DNA of 64,000 nt from GCA-016700035 sp964454845 (lineage in GTDB: Bacteria; Patescibacteriota; Saccharimonadia; CAILAD01; GCA-016700035). Below, piece after piece: positions 24,297-31,459 of this stretch. The stretch spans positions 62,001-126,000 of the forward strand of contig CAYVVS010000001.1 in NCBI GenBank assembly GCA_964454845.1, given 5' to 3'. The notes below the pieces were generated by a model. It worked only from the letters and a program-made list of their open reading frames with translations, was not told the origin of the DNA and made no database searches. Made by a program: the position numbers and the translations under genes. The first letter of the stretch is position 1; each line of letters opens with the position of its first letter.

Positions 24297-25796
24297 ATGA
24301 AAAAGAAAGCTTTTTTGATTGCAAGAGTCTCGGATGTAGAACAGCGACAAGCCTTACCGGCCCAGGTACAACGACTCGAGAGATATGCCAAAGAGAAGGG
24401 GTATGACTACGAGCTGTTTGAGTTTGACGAAACGGCCTATAAGAATGGTCGCAAAGAGTTTTCCGTCATCATTAAGAAGATCGAAGCCTACCCTCACGAC
24501 TGTATTGTAGTGTTTGATAAAATCGATCGATTCAGTCGTGACGCGACTCAGGATGAAGTCCGTGCAGTAAATAAGCTACTCGAATCGGGTAGGGCAGAGA
24601 TGCACTTTCCGTCGGATAACTTATTTGTTCATAAAGGCTCTCCAGCATCAGACTTATTTCGTTTGAGTATTGGCGTTGGATTGGCAAAATACTACTCCGA
24701 TAGCATCAGTGACAACGTTAAAAGGCGGTTCGAGCAGAAGCTAAACGATGGCGAGTGGCCTGGGAAAGCCCCGATTGGCTACACGAATATGAGACTCAGT
24801 GAGAAAGAGACAACCATCATTCTTGATCAAGAGAGAGCGGGTTATATTGGCCGATGTTTCGAGTTAAGATCGCTGGGTCATACCTATCGTGCTATCGCAG
24901 CGACGCTGAGAGCAGAGGGCTTGCGTAACAATACCGCTAAAGCCAACCCCGTCATACAACGACACGTAGAGCAGATACTCAAAAATCCGTTTTACTACGG
25001 TGTAATGCGATACAACGATAAGCTTTATCCTCACAAATATGAGCCACTTATAACACGTAAACTCTTCGATAAGTGCCAGTTGGTCAACGATGAACGGCAC
25101 AATAATAAGACAAAAACACAGGCTATCGACTACACATTCAATGGCCTGCTCAAGTGCGGCATCTGTGGCTGTAGTATCTCCTCTTATATAAAGAAGGGTA
25201 ATGTCTATATGAAGTGCAGTAAGGGCAGGGGCCATTGCACGGCTAGCCACCTTAAAGAGGCTGATCTTGTGCCTCAAATTGCGGAATTGCTTGGAAAGCT
25301 TGAGATGACAGAAGAGACAGTGGCCTTCGTCATAGCCGAGCTACGTAAGCACCACGATAACCAACAGGTTTACTACGCCAACGCTATCGAGCAGACACGC
25401 TCTGAGTACGACACTATCCAGAAGAAGCTCGCTGTTCTGTACGAGGATAGGTTAGATGGGCGTATTACTATCGATCAGTATGACGAATATGTGAAGGGTC
25501 TCAAGGCTCGCCAAGAGCAGTTAGACGAGCAGCTGCTTAACTTGACACACGATGACAAAAGCTTCCTCTTGACCGCCTCATATCTGTTGGAAGTGGCTAG
25601 AAAGGCACCTTTACTCTTCAGTAGTTCGAAAGCGGCATTAAAATCAAAGTTACTAAGGTTTTTAGTTTCGAACCTCAAATTAGAGGGTAAAAAGCTCGTT
25701 TATAACCTGAAAGCACCCTTTGATACGATCGTCGAGTGCTTTGAAAATGAAAATTGGCGGGCCCGACCGGATTCGAACCGGCGATCTCCTCCGTGA
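24297..25796 (+). CDS. Large serine recombinase (site-specific integrase)
   Basis: The 499-residue protein has an N-terminal resolvase domain (AFLIARVSDVEQRQALPAQ with the catalytic Ser in ARVS; DKIDRFSRD). A recombinase domain (IGYTNMRL... RHVEQILKNPFYYGVM), a zinc ribbon (LKCGICGCSISSY ... MKCSKGRGHC) and a coiled-coil tail follow, the standard large serine integrase order. The ATG at 24297 has AAGGAG 6 nt upstream. The last 13 codons lie inside tRNA-Asp on the other strand, so the attachment site is probably here. No functional frameshift is visible. Confidence 0.95.
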   Translation: MKKKAFLIARVSDVEQRQALPAQVQRLERYAKEKGYDYELFEFDETAYKNGRKEFSVIIKKIEAYPHDCIVVFDKIDRFSRDATQDEVRAVNKLLESGRAEMHFPSDNLFVHKGSPASDLFRLSIGVGLAKYYSDSISDNVKRRFEQKLNDGEWPGKAPIGYTNMRLSEKETTIILDQERAGYIGRCFELRSLGHTYRAIAATLRAEGLRNNTAKANPVIQRHVEQILKNPFYYGVMRYNDKLYPHKYEPLITRKLFDKCQLVNDERHNNKTKTQAIDYTFNGLLKCGICGCSISSYIKKGNVYMKCSKGRGHCTASHLKEADLVPQIAELLGKLEMTEETVAFVIAELRKHHDNQQVYYANAIEQTRSEYDTIQKKLAVLYEDRLDGRITIDQYDEYVKGLKARQEQLDEQLLNLTHDDKSFLLTASYLLEVARKAPLLFSSSKAALKSKLLRFLVSNLKLEGKKLVYNLKAPFDTIVECFENENWRARPDSNRRSPP

Positions 25797-25831
25797 CAGG
25801 GAGGCATGTTAGGCCTCTACACCACGGGCCC
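25755..25831 (-). tRNA. tRNA-Asp (anticodon GTC), CCA encoded
   Basis: On the minus strand: acceptor GGGCCCG / CGGGCCC, anticodon arm CCTCC-CTGTCAC-GGAGG giving GUC, T arm CCGGTTCGAATCCGG, discriminator G (as expected for Asp) and an encoded CCA. The 3' half overlaps the end of the serine integrase gene, so this is the probable insertion target of the element. Confidence 0.95.
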
Positions 25832-26154
25832 GCGATAAAAGGAACTTGGATATTCTAGCATTTTTATGCACTAAGTTCAATGCTAGCTCCCCAGTAGAGC
25901 GTGTCGCACATTTTGTGCTTTTCCACAGTTGAGTACAAAATATTAGAGGGCGAGTATAAAATGCCCAGCCACATGAGACTAAGTAAAAATGACTACTATT
26001 TTTATACAAAAGTGTGAATACAGGAAGTATTCAATCTATATGCCCTTGATGAGGAGGGCTGAACTATGCAGAATTTCAGCCATCTAAAATGCTATTTTGT
26101 TGAGAGTAGTAGGTGAGTATGCTACAATTTTGGCGTTCTTCTACCAGGAGACGG
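25832..26154. other. Gene-free stretch between tRNA-Asp and tRNA-Gly
   Basis: About 320 A+T-rich bases. The only structure I see is an inverted repeat GGCTGAA / TTCAGCC around 26058-26083 and a TACAAT element at about 26123, which could drive the tRNA-Gly gene. No convincing gene on either strand. Confidence 0.5.
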
Positions 26155-26228
26155 GCGGGTATCGTTTAATGGTAGGATGCGACCTTCCCAAGGTTGAGAC
26201 ACGGGTTCGATTCCCGTTACCCGCTCCA
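26155..26228 (+). tRNA. tRNA-Gly (anticodon CCC), CCA encoded
   Basis: Acceptor GCGGGTA / TACCCGC, anticodon arm CGACC-TTCCCAA-GGTTG giving CCC, T arm ACGGGTTCGATTCCCGT, discriminator T and an encoded CCA. Length 74 nt. Confidence 0.92.
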
Positions 26229-26236
26229 TATTACAA

Positions 26237-26320
26237 GCCGATGTAGCTCAGTTGGTCGTTCCGCAAAGCGGACATCTAATCAGACTGCTCTGGCCAATAT
26301 GTACTCTAGAGTGACACGTA
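26237..26320 (+). pseudogene. Truncated, rearranged tRNA-Thr copy
   Basis: Positions 26237-26255 repeat the first 19 nt of the intact tRNA-Thr 109 nt downstream (21 nt with the preceding AA). The sequence then diverges and includes TGCTCTGGCCAA, the reverse complement of the tRNA's own TTGGCCAGAGCA. No anticodon or T arm can be folded. It looks like a failed duplication with a template-switch inversion. Confidence 0.65.
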
Positions 26321-26345
26321 CAACGTACCAATAATATGCAAATAA

Positions 26346-26422
26346 GCCGATGTAGCTCAGTTGGCCAGAGCAATGCTTTCGTAAAGCAGAGGTCGGCGGT
26401 TCAAATCCGCCCATCGGCTCCA
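26346..26422 (+). tRNA. tRNA-Thr (anticodon CGT), CCA encoded
   Basis: Acceptor GCCGATG / CATCGGC, D arm GCTCAGTTGGCCAGAGC, anticodon loop TTCGTAA giving CGU, T arm GGCGGTTCAAATCCGCC, discriminator T and an encoded CCA. The discriminator U matches the A in the T-box-like bulge upstream of thrS. Confidence 0.93.
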
Positions 26423-26461
26423 GATGTAAGATCGGCAAAATGTTTGGTGAGCTTACATCTG
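26421..26461. repeat. 10-bp perfect inverted repeat after tRNA-Thr
   Basis: CAGATGTAAG at 26421-26430 pairs with CTTACATCTG at 26452-26461 around a 21-nt loop. It starts within the tRNA's CCA end and is probably a transcript-end or processing hairpin. Confidence 0.7.
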
Positions 26462-26515
26462 ATACCAAAAGGTCGTTTTCTTACCTGAGGATTGGTATAC
26501 TACAAAGTATATTTT

Positions 26516-26902
26516 ATGGCTCGCGAAACCCGAAAAAAACGACTCTTTACGAGTGAATTCTGGCAAAACAACTGGCTTGTGGCTTTAGTTTTCTTGCTTG
26601 TTATCTTAAACATTGCGATTACTGTGATGGTTGTGTATCAGGTAAGGCCGGTAAACTCACCAGTGCCTACTCGGTTTACGAGTTTTGCCAACTTCGACAA
26701 ACTAGGGGGCTGGACGAGCTTTTATTTGCTCCCGGCAATGAGCTGGCTTGTGTCGTTTACCAACATCTATCTGGCGCAGCTAGTGTATAAGCGCAGTCGT
26801 ATTACCAGTGTTGTTATGGTGGTAGCGACGTTTGTGATGGCTTTGTTGGCTTTTCAGACGTCGTCGTATTTTATAGGAGTGAGTTATGGCCCGCGTCAAT
26901 AG
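26516..26902 (+). CDS. Small membrane protein upstream of the GT2 gene
   Basis: The 128-residue protein has three or four membrane helices (NNWLVALVFLLVILNIAITV; FYLLPAMSWLVSFTNIYLA; TSVVMVVATFVMALLAF) and a basic N-terminus (MARETRKKR). I do not recognise a named family. It overlaps the following glycosyltransferase gene by 17 nt, so it is probably a partner in the same envelope-glycan process. An extended -10 (TGGTATACT) ends 14 nt before this ATG, leaving only a few nucleotides of leader. Confidence 0.75.
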   Translation: MARETRKKRLFTSEFWQNNWLVALVFLLVILNIAITVMVVYQVRPVNSPVPTRFTSFANFDKLGGWTSFYLLPAMSWLVSFTNIYLAQLVYKRSRITSVVMVVATFVMALLAFQTSSYFIGVSYGPRQ

Positions 26903-28577
26903 TCTTTCTGGATCTGGGGTAGAAGCCCCGCATAGGGTGGTGCGCCTTTTGGAGGTGTTGCCAGGTTTAGCTACCTGGGTAACGATTTTCTTGCCAATTG
27001 TTCTTTCTATGTACGCTCCGGCGGTTGTGGCTTACTTTATTATCGCTTTTGACCTCTTTTGGTTAATGAAGTCTTTCCGCATGAGCTTTGCGCTTCTAGT
27101 GGGGCACCGTCGCTTGCGAATCGCTACCCAGCTTGATTGGAAGGCGCGTCTTCGCCATCTGGAAGGCATGATGAGCGGGGAGGGTACGGAGGAGCTTGAG
27201 CAAGAGATAGTAGGGGCTAAGCGCGAGCAGGGCTTCTTCTGGTTTCTATCTAAAAAAGGGCGTCGCAAGCAAGAGCAGTTACAGCAGCTGCACGTAGAGC
27301 TTGATAATCTGCGTAATACCGAAGCCTTTCAGAAGCCGATAAAACCTTCCGAAGTAATACATGTTGTTATTTTAGCAACGTATAGCGAAACTTTAGAGAC
27401 ACTCAGGCCATCGCTGAAGGCCTTAGCGCAGGTAAACTATGATCTTGATAAGATTTGGTTTGTGCTGGCTTATGAGGAGCGTGGAGGAGATGTGGATCGC
27501 GAGCGTGTAGCTACTCTTGAGAGAGAGTTCAAGGGGCAGTTTGGTCGCTTCATGAGCTTTGAGCATCCGGACGGCATTGTTGGTGAAGAGCGCGGTAAGG
27601 GAGCGAATATCACCCACGCTGGGCGAGAGATGCTGAAGGTGATTCGTGCGGAAAATGTGAATGTAAAACAGGTAGTCGTCACAACGCTAGACGCCGATCA
27701 TCGCCCAGATCCGGAGTACTTTAACCATCTTGCATACTCGTTTTGCACTTCGGAAACACCAAAGCATTACTCATATCAGCCAATTCCGATGTTCTTTAAT
27801 AATATTTGGCACGTCCCAGCACCAATGCGTGTAATTGCTACTGGTAACTCGTTCTGGGTAATTATTAACTCCGTGCGCCCACACTTGCTCCGCAACTTTG
27901 CGAGCCACTCTCAGCCTTTGGAGGCACTTATCGATACCGATTTTTGGGCGACATGGTCGGTAGTGGAAGATGGTCACCAGTACTGGCGTAGCTACTATCG
28001 TTATAACGGGCAGTATCGGGTTGAGCCAATCTACGCACCAATTTATCAGGATGCTACGTTAGCCTCAAACTACTTTAAGACCTTCAAAAACCAGTACTTG
28101 CAGCTGCGGCGGTGGGCATATGGAGTTTCGGACATTCCTTATGTAGCTATCCAGAACGCTCGACATCCTAAAATCCCGGCTGGTTCTCGTACGGTACATT
28201 TTTGGCGCTTGTTTGAAGGTCATTACTCATGGGCGACTGCACCACTTATTTTGACGTTTGTTGCTTGGATGCCACTATTCCTTAACTCTACGTTTAAATA
28301 CAGCGTGATCGCACACCAGCTGCCGATTATTGCCTCGCAAATTATGACGATTGCCATGATCGGTCTGTTTATTACTATCTGGCTTTCCATTATTTCTCTA
28401 CCTCAGCGCCCAAGAAGTAAAAAGAAAATTCAGGGTATTTTTATGATCTTGCAGTGGGCGCTCCTGCCAATCGTAGCTTTAGGCTTTGGTGCACTAGCAG
28501 CAATTGACGCACAAACGCGACTGATGTTTGGAAAATATCTCGGCTTTCGTGTAACCGAAAAGGCGGTGAAGGAATGA
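26886..28577 (+). CDS. Membrane glycosyltransferase, GT2 (cellulose-synthase-like)
   Basis: The 563-residue protein has N-terminal membrane helices (about 22-65) and a cytosolic GT-A domain with VTTLDADHRPDPEYF (DxD site), EDGHQYWRSYY (ED of the TED-like motif) and QLRRWAYG (QxxRW). C-terminal helices complete a processive-type GT2 layout. Likely role: polymerising or transferring hexoses across the membrane for a surface polysaccharide. The start has GGAG about 7 nt upstream. It is coupled to the WecA-like gene downstream by an ATGA overlap, consistent with one glycan pathway. Confidence 0.92.
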   Translation: MARVNSLSGSGVEAPHRVVRLLEVLPGLATWVTIFLPIVLSMYAPAVVAYFIIAFDLFWLMKSFRMSFALLVGHRRLRIATQLDWKARLRHLEGMMSGEGTEELEQEIVGAKREQGFFWFLSKKGRRKQEQLQQLHVELDNLRNTEAFQKPIKPSEVIHVVILATYSETLETLRPSLKALAQVNYDLDKIWFVLAYEERGGDVDRERVATLEREFKGQFGRFMSFEHPDGIVGEERGKGANITHAGREMLKVIRAENVNVKQVVVTTLDADHRPDPEYFNHLAYSFCTSETPKHYSYQPIPMFFNNIWHVPAPMRVIATGNSFWVIINSVRPHLLRNFASHSQPLEALIDTDFWATWSVVEDGHQYWRSYYRYNGQYRVEPIYAPIYQDATLASNYFKTFKNQYLQLRRWAYGVSDIPYVAIQNARHPKIPAGSRTVHFWRLFEGHYSWATAPLILTFVAWMPLFLNSTFKYSVIAHQLPIIASQIMTIAMIGLFITIWLSIISLPQRPRSKKKIQGIFMILQWALLPIVALGFGALAAIDAQTRLMFGKYLGFRVTEKAVKE

Positions 28578-29632
28578 TGTGGCTGTATCTAGCGGCGTTT
28601 CTTTCAAGTCTAGTATTGGCGTTGGTACTAACGCCGCTCGTTATTAAGTTAGCTATACGCATTGGCGCTGTTGATAACCCAAGTGAGGCTACCCGCAAAA
28701 TCCATGAGCGAATCATGCCAAGGGCGGGAGGCATTGTGATTGCCTCTATATTTGTGGTGCTTAGTTTGTCGCTCACTCCTGGTGCACCAACAAAGGCTTA
28801 TTGGGGAGCACTGCTCGCTAGCACGGCAGTCTTTTGTGTCGGCCTCTATGACGATGTTAAAAGGCTGAGTCCATGGGTGAAACTTGTTGCGCAAATTACA
28901 GCAGCATTAGTAGCAATACTGTTTTTTGGAGTTGGTGTAGAAGTAATTTCTAATCCGCTCGGCCAGCAATTTAATCTGGGCAAGACTCTGGTTGAAGTCG
29001 GCGGCTACGCGGTGCCGATTATTTCTGTAATGTTTAGTCTGTTTTGGATGGTCGGCATGACAAACACCATGAATTTTTTGGACGGTCTTGATGGCTTAGC
29101 AACTGGAGTGGGTGGTATCGCGGCATTGATCTTGTTTTTGGTCTCCGTAAACCCCCGCATTGATCAGCCAGCAACAGCTGTTATGGCGCTGATTCTTCTA
29201 GGTGCTTGTCTAGGGTTTTTACGTTACAACTTTTATCCAGCAAAAATATTTTTAGGTGATAGCGGTGCCTATTTCTTGGGCATGATGCTGGGTAGCTTAG
29301 CGATTATTTCTGGTGCCAAGTTGGCCACTGCGCTGCTGGTATTGGGTGTTCCGGTTATCGATGCGCTTTGGTCTGTGGTTCGACGCTTAGCCCAAGGTAA
29401 GTCACCATTTACAGCCGATCGTGGTCATTTTCACTACATACTGCTTGATGCCGGCCTGAGCCAGCGGCAGGCCGTATTGTTAATTTATGCGCTTTCTTTG
29501 GCTTTTGGCTTGTTTGCTCTTTTGGGCGATGGTCTAGAAAAGCTCCTGGCGCTGATTGTATTGGTGGTGGTAGTAGCTTTACTAATGATTACTTTTACTC
29601 TTACGCGCAAACGTCACGCTAGGCGTGCCTAA
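28574..29632 (+). CDS. Undecaprenyl-phosphate sugar-1-phosphate transferase (WecA/MraY family)
   Basis: The 352-residue protein has about eleven helices. Family motifs: KIHERIMPRAGGIVI (substrate loop), GLYDDV, NTMNFLDGLDGLATG (metal Asp), GDSGAYFLG and the WecA-type DRGHFHYILLDAGLSQRQAV loop with HxH. It transfers a sugar-1-phosphate (usually GlcNAc-1-P) from UDP-sugar to undecaprenyl phosphate, the first step of surface glycan or teichoic-type polymers. It does not look like MraY. Operon with the GT2 gene upstream. Confidence 0.93.
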   Translation: MMWLYLAAFLSSLVLALVLTPLVIKLAIRIGAVDNPSEATRKIHERIMPRAGGIVIASIFVVLSLSLTPGAPTKAYWGALLASTAVFCVGLYDDVKRLSPWVKLVAQITAALVAILFFGVGVEVISNPLGQQFNLGKTLVEVGGYAVPIISVMFSLFWMVGMTNTMNFLDGLDGLATGVGGIAALILFLVSVNPRIDQPATAVMALILLGACLGFLRYNFYPAKIFLGDSGAYFLGMMLGSLAIISGAKLATALLVLGVPVIDALWSVVRRLAQGKSPFTADRGHFHYILLDAGLSQRQAVLLIYALSLAFGLFALLGDGLEKLLALIVLVVVVALLMITFTLTRKRHARRA

Positions 29633-29694
29633 CCTGATATCTGATTGACTCCTGAAGGGAAAATGGGTAAAATGTAGCTCAAGAGGGAGTACCA

Positions 29695-30039
29695 TTGAAT
29701 CCAAAAGCACTCAATGAACTGATCAATAACTTGCGCGTCTTCTATCGCTGCCCTTCGTGCAGTGCGGAATATCACGCCGATGACATCCGTTTTCTTGGCA
29801 AGGTGGATCAGCATTGTTTCATGCAGCTCAACTGTCAAAAATGTTCTTTGCCGGTATTAGCTACAGTGCTCATGAGTCATACTGTGGCCGCTAAAGCGAA
29901 GCGCAATCGTCGTAAAACCCATAAGTCTTCGCTTGGTATGGATGCTTCTCGAAGAGAGAGAGCGCAATTTCAGCAAAGAGGTGCAATTACTGCTGCTGAG
30001 ATTGCAGATTTCTATGGGTTTTTAAACTCCCAGGTATAA
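29695..30039 (+). CDS. Small zinc-ribbon-like hypothetical protein
   Basis: The 114-residue protein contains FYRCPSCSAEYHADDIRFLG ... QLNCQKCSLPVLA, two CxxC knuckles that would bind one zinc. The C-terminus is basic and helical. The start is TTG, chosen because GAGGGAG sits 6 nt upstream and the frame has no earlier good start. It lies between envelope genes and the L25 gene. Function is not recognised; a nucleic-acid or ribosome-associated role is a guess from the fold. Confidence 0.7.
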   Translation: MNPKALNELINNLRVFYRCPSCSAEYHADDIRFLGKVDQHCFMQLNCQKCSLPVLATVLMSHTVAAKAKRNRRKTHKSSLGMDASRRERAQFQQRGAITAAEIADFYGFLNSQV

Positions 30040-30086
30040 CTGATTCAATGATCTCTCATTTTTTGAGAAAATAGTAAGGAGATAGA

Positions 30087-30761
30087 ATGGATACATTAAA
30101 ACTACAAGTGGAAACACGCGCCGATATGGGCAAGAAAGCTCAGCAGGTTCGTGCCAGCGGTAAAATACCCGCTGTAGTCTACGGTCGCGGCGATACGAAT
30201 CAGTCGGTGGCAGTAAATGCACTGGTATTTGCGAAGGCTTTTCAAAAAGCTGGGCACTCTGGCTTGGTGGAGCTCGCGATTGATGAAGCTAAACCAGTAA
30301 ACGTGCTTATCCAAGATGTTCAGACAGACCACTTGGGTCGTCCGCTTCACATTGACTTCTATCAAGTGAAGATGGATGAGGCTATTCGTACGGAAGTGCC
30401 ACTTAAGTTGGTTGGTGATGCTCCTGGTGCCTTTAATTTAGGCGGATCACTTGTGCAGGTACTAGAAGAAGTTGAAGTAGAGGCGTTACCAGCAAACCTA
30501 CCAAATGCTATCGAAGTTGATGTATCTGGGCTGGAAGAGCTCGAGAGCAGCCTCAGCGTAGCCGATTTACAGGCTCCAGATAAGGTAAAGATCCTTACTG
30601 ATGAGCACGAATTAGTTTGTCGTGTTGAGTCGCCACGCTCTGAAGAAGAAATGGCAGAACTCGATGCCGAAATGGGCGAAGAAGTGAAGCCCGAAGATGC
30701 CGAGGCCAGTGAGCCTGCAGAAGCTGATACGACCGAACAGTCTAAAGCAACGATTCTGTAA
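30087..30761 (+). CDS. rplY: Ribosomal protein bL25 (Ctc form)
   Basis: The 224-residue protein has the N-terminal L25 beta-barrel (KLQVETRADMGKKAQQVRASGKIPAVVYG) and a C-terminal TL5/Ctc domain (VPLKLVGDAPGAFNLGGSLVQVLEEVEVEALPANLP). An acidic tail (EEVKPEDAEASEPAEAD) follows. It binds 5S rRNA in the large subunit; the two-domain form is usual in Gram-positive-like bacteria. AAGGAG lies 6 nt before the ATG and a strong terminator follows the stop. Confidence 0.95.
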   Translation: MDTLKLQVETRADMGKKAQQVRASGKIPAVVYGRGDTNQSVAVNALVFAKAFQKAGHSGLVELAIDEAKPVNVLIQDVQTDHLGRPLHIDFYQVKMDEAIRTEVPLKLVGDAPGAFNLGGSLVQVLEEVEVEALPANLPNAIEVDVSGLEELESSLSVADLQAPDKVKILTDEHELVCRVESPRSEEEMAELDAEMGEEVKPEDAEASEPAEADTTEQSKATIL

Positions 30762-30791
30762 AAAAAGACCCCTTCACAGGGGTCTTTTTTT
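30760..30791 (+). terminator. Terminator after rplY
   Basis: The stem AAAAAAGACCCC / GGGGTCTTTTTT with a TTCACA loop. Its symmetry lets it also end the leftward nrdR transcript. Confidence 0.92.
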
Positions 30792-30863
30792 ACTAAGCAA
30801 TAGGGTAAGTGACTTTTTAGACTAAATACATATGACTTATGCTGTGACATGAGCTATATGTAT

Positions 30864-31295
30864 TTAGTATTTTTTAATTTCTGCCTTCAGATCTGATTTA
30901 GTACGGAAATTCATATGTAGCGCCATATAGCGCATAAAAGCATTCATATCTATAGCCTTAAGCGTTTCTAAGCACAGGCGACGCAGTAAGTCCGCCTCTA
31001 TTTCGTCTTGACCGCGAATAATGATCTTTTGCTCAATAGTATCTACGAGATTATCGACATCTACATCAGTTAGATGTTCGGCGTCTAGTACTCGGAGTAT
31101 TGAGATAAATAAAACCGAGCGGCGATAGGGGGAGGTTTTGCTGCTGCTCACCACCTGGATGAATGATAAATCTTGCCGCTCGTAAGTCGTGATGACCTTG
31201 CCACAGTCCGCGCATCGACGTCTGCGCCATATCTGGCTACCACCTCGTGTCGAGCGCGTGTTTACCACCTCACTGTGGGGTGACCTGCATTTCAT
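30864..31295 (-). CDS. nrdR: Transcriptional repressor NrdR
   Basis: The 143-residue protein has an N-terminal zinc ribbon (MKCRSPHSEVVNTR ... RRRRCADCGKVITTYER) and an ATP-cone domain. NrdR senses dATP/ATP and represses ribonucleotide reductase genes. The start MKCRS fits the family N-terminus better than the ATG 9 nt upstream. Oddity: the usual second Cys of the ribbon (CPFC) is missing and a His sits one position later (CRSPH), so the ligand set may be Cys3-His. A NrdR-box-like palindrome and DnaA boxes lie in its promoter region. Confidence 0.9.
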   Translation of the reverse strand: MKCRSPHSEVVNTRSTRGGSQIWRRRRCADCGKVITTYERQDLSFIQVVSSSKTSPYRRSVLFISILRVLDAEHLTDVDVDNLVDTIEQKIIIRGQDEIEADLLRRLCLETLKAIDMNAFMRYMALHMNFRTKSDLKAEIKKY

Positions 31296-31303
31296 GCAAA
31301 TCA

Positions 31304-31319
31304 TGTCTATATATTGTCA
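31304..31319 (-). promoter_or_regulatory. NrdR-box-like site over the nrdR promoter
   Basis: On the minus strand CAATATATAG matches the conserved core of the NrdR box (CwATATATwG). It overlaps the likely -10 of nrdR, suggesting autorepression. Confidence 0.6.
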
Positions 31320-31339
31320 TACCCCTGGTGGTTGGTGCA

Positions 31340-31371
31340 AGTGGATAACTCAAAAATGTTGTGGATAACTC
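31340..31371 (-). repeat. Paired DnaA-box-like repeats
   Basis: The 11-bp direct repeat GTGGATAACTC occurs at 31341 and 31361, 20 bp apart. The second copy makes a perfect DnaA box (TTATCCACA on the minus strand, 31360-31368); the first matches 8 of 9. Confidence 0.65.
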
Positions 31372-31417
31372 GTGCGCTAGAAACAGAAAACCCCTTACGC
31401 TTCCAGGTTGCATCAGA

Positions 31418-31423
31418 TATAAT
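31418..31423 (+). promoter_or_regulatory. -10 element of the giant surface-protein gene
   Basis: A perfect TATAAT lies 37 nt before the first in-frame ATG that follows it, which helps exclude the longer upstream frame. Confidence 0.5.
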
Positions 31424-31459
31424 AAACACAAGCTTTTTATTGAAGGCAGCTGTGCCTGT

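Noticed and set aside
25752..25796. C-terminal extension WRARPDSNRRSPP of the serine integrase as a functional tail
   Set aside because: This is the usual translation of a tRNA gene read antisense. It marks the overlap with tRNA-Asp, not a protein domain.
26280..26468. Minus-strand frame containing GGFEPPTSALRKH
   Set aside because: Typical antisense translation of a tRNA gene (tRNA-Thr); no ribosome site.
31361..31459. Longer N-terminus for the giant surface protein
   Set aside because: It would start upstream of the TATAAT promoter element and across the DnaA-box repeats; ATGs after the promoter are better.
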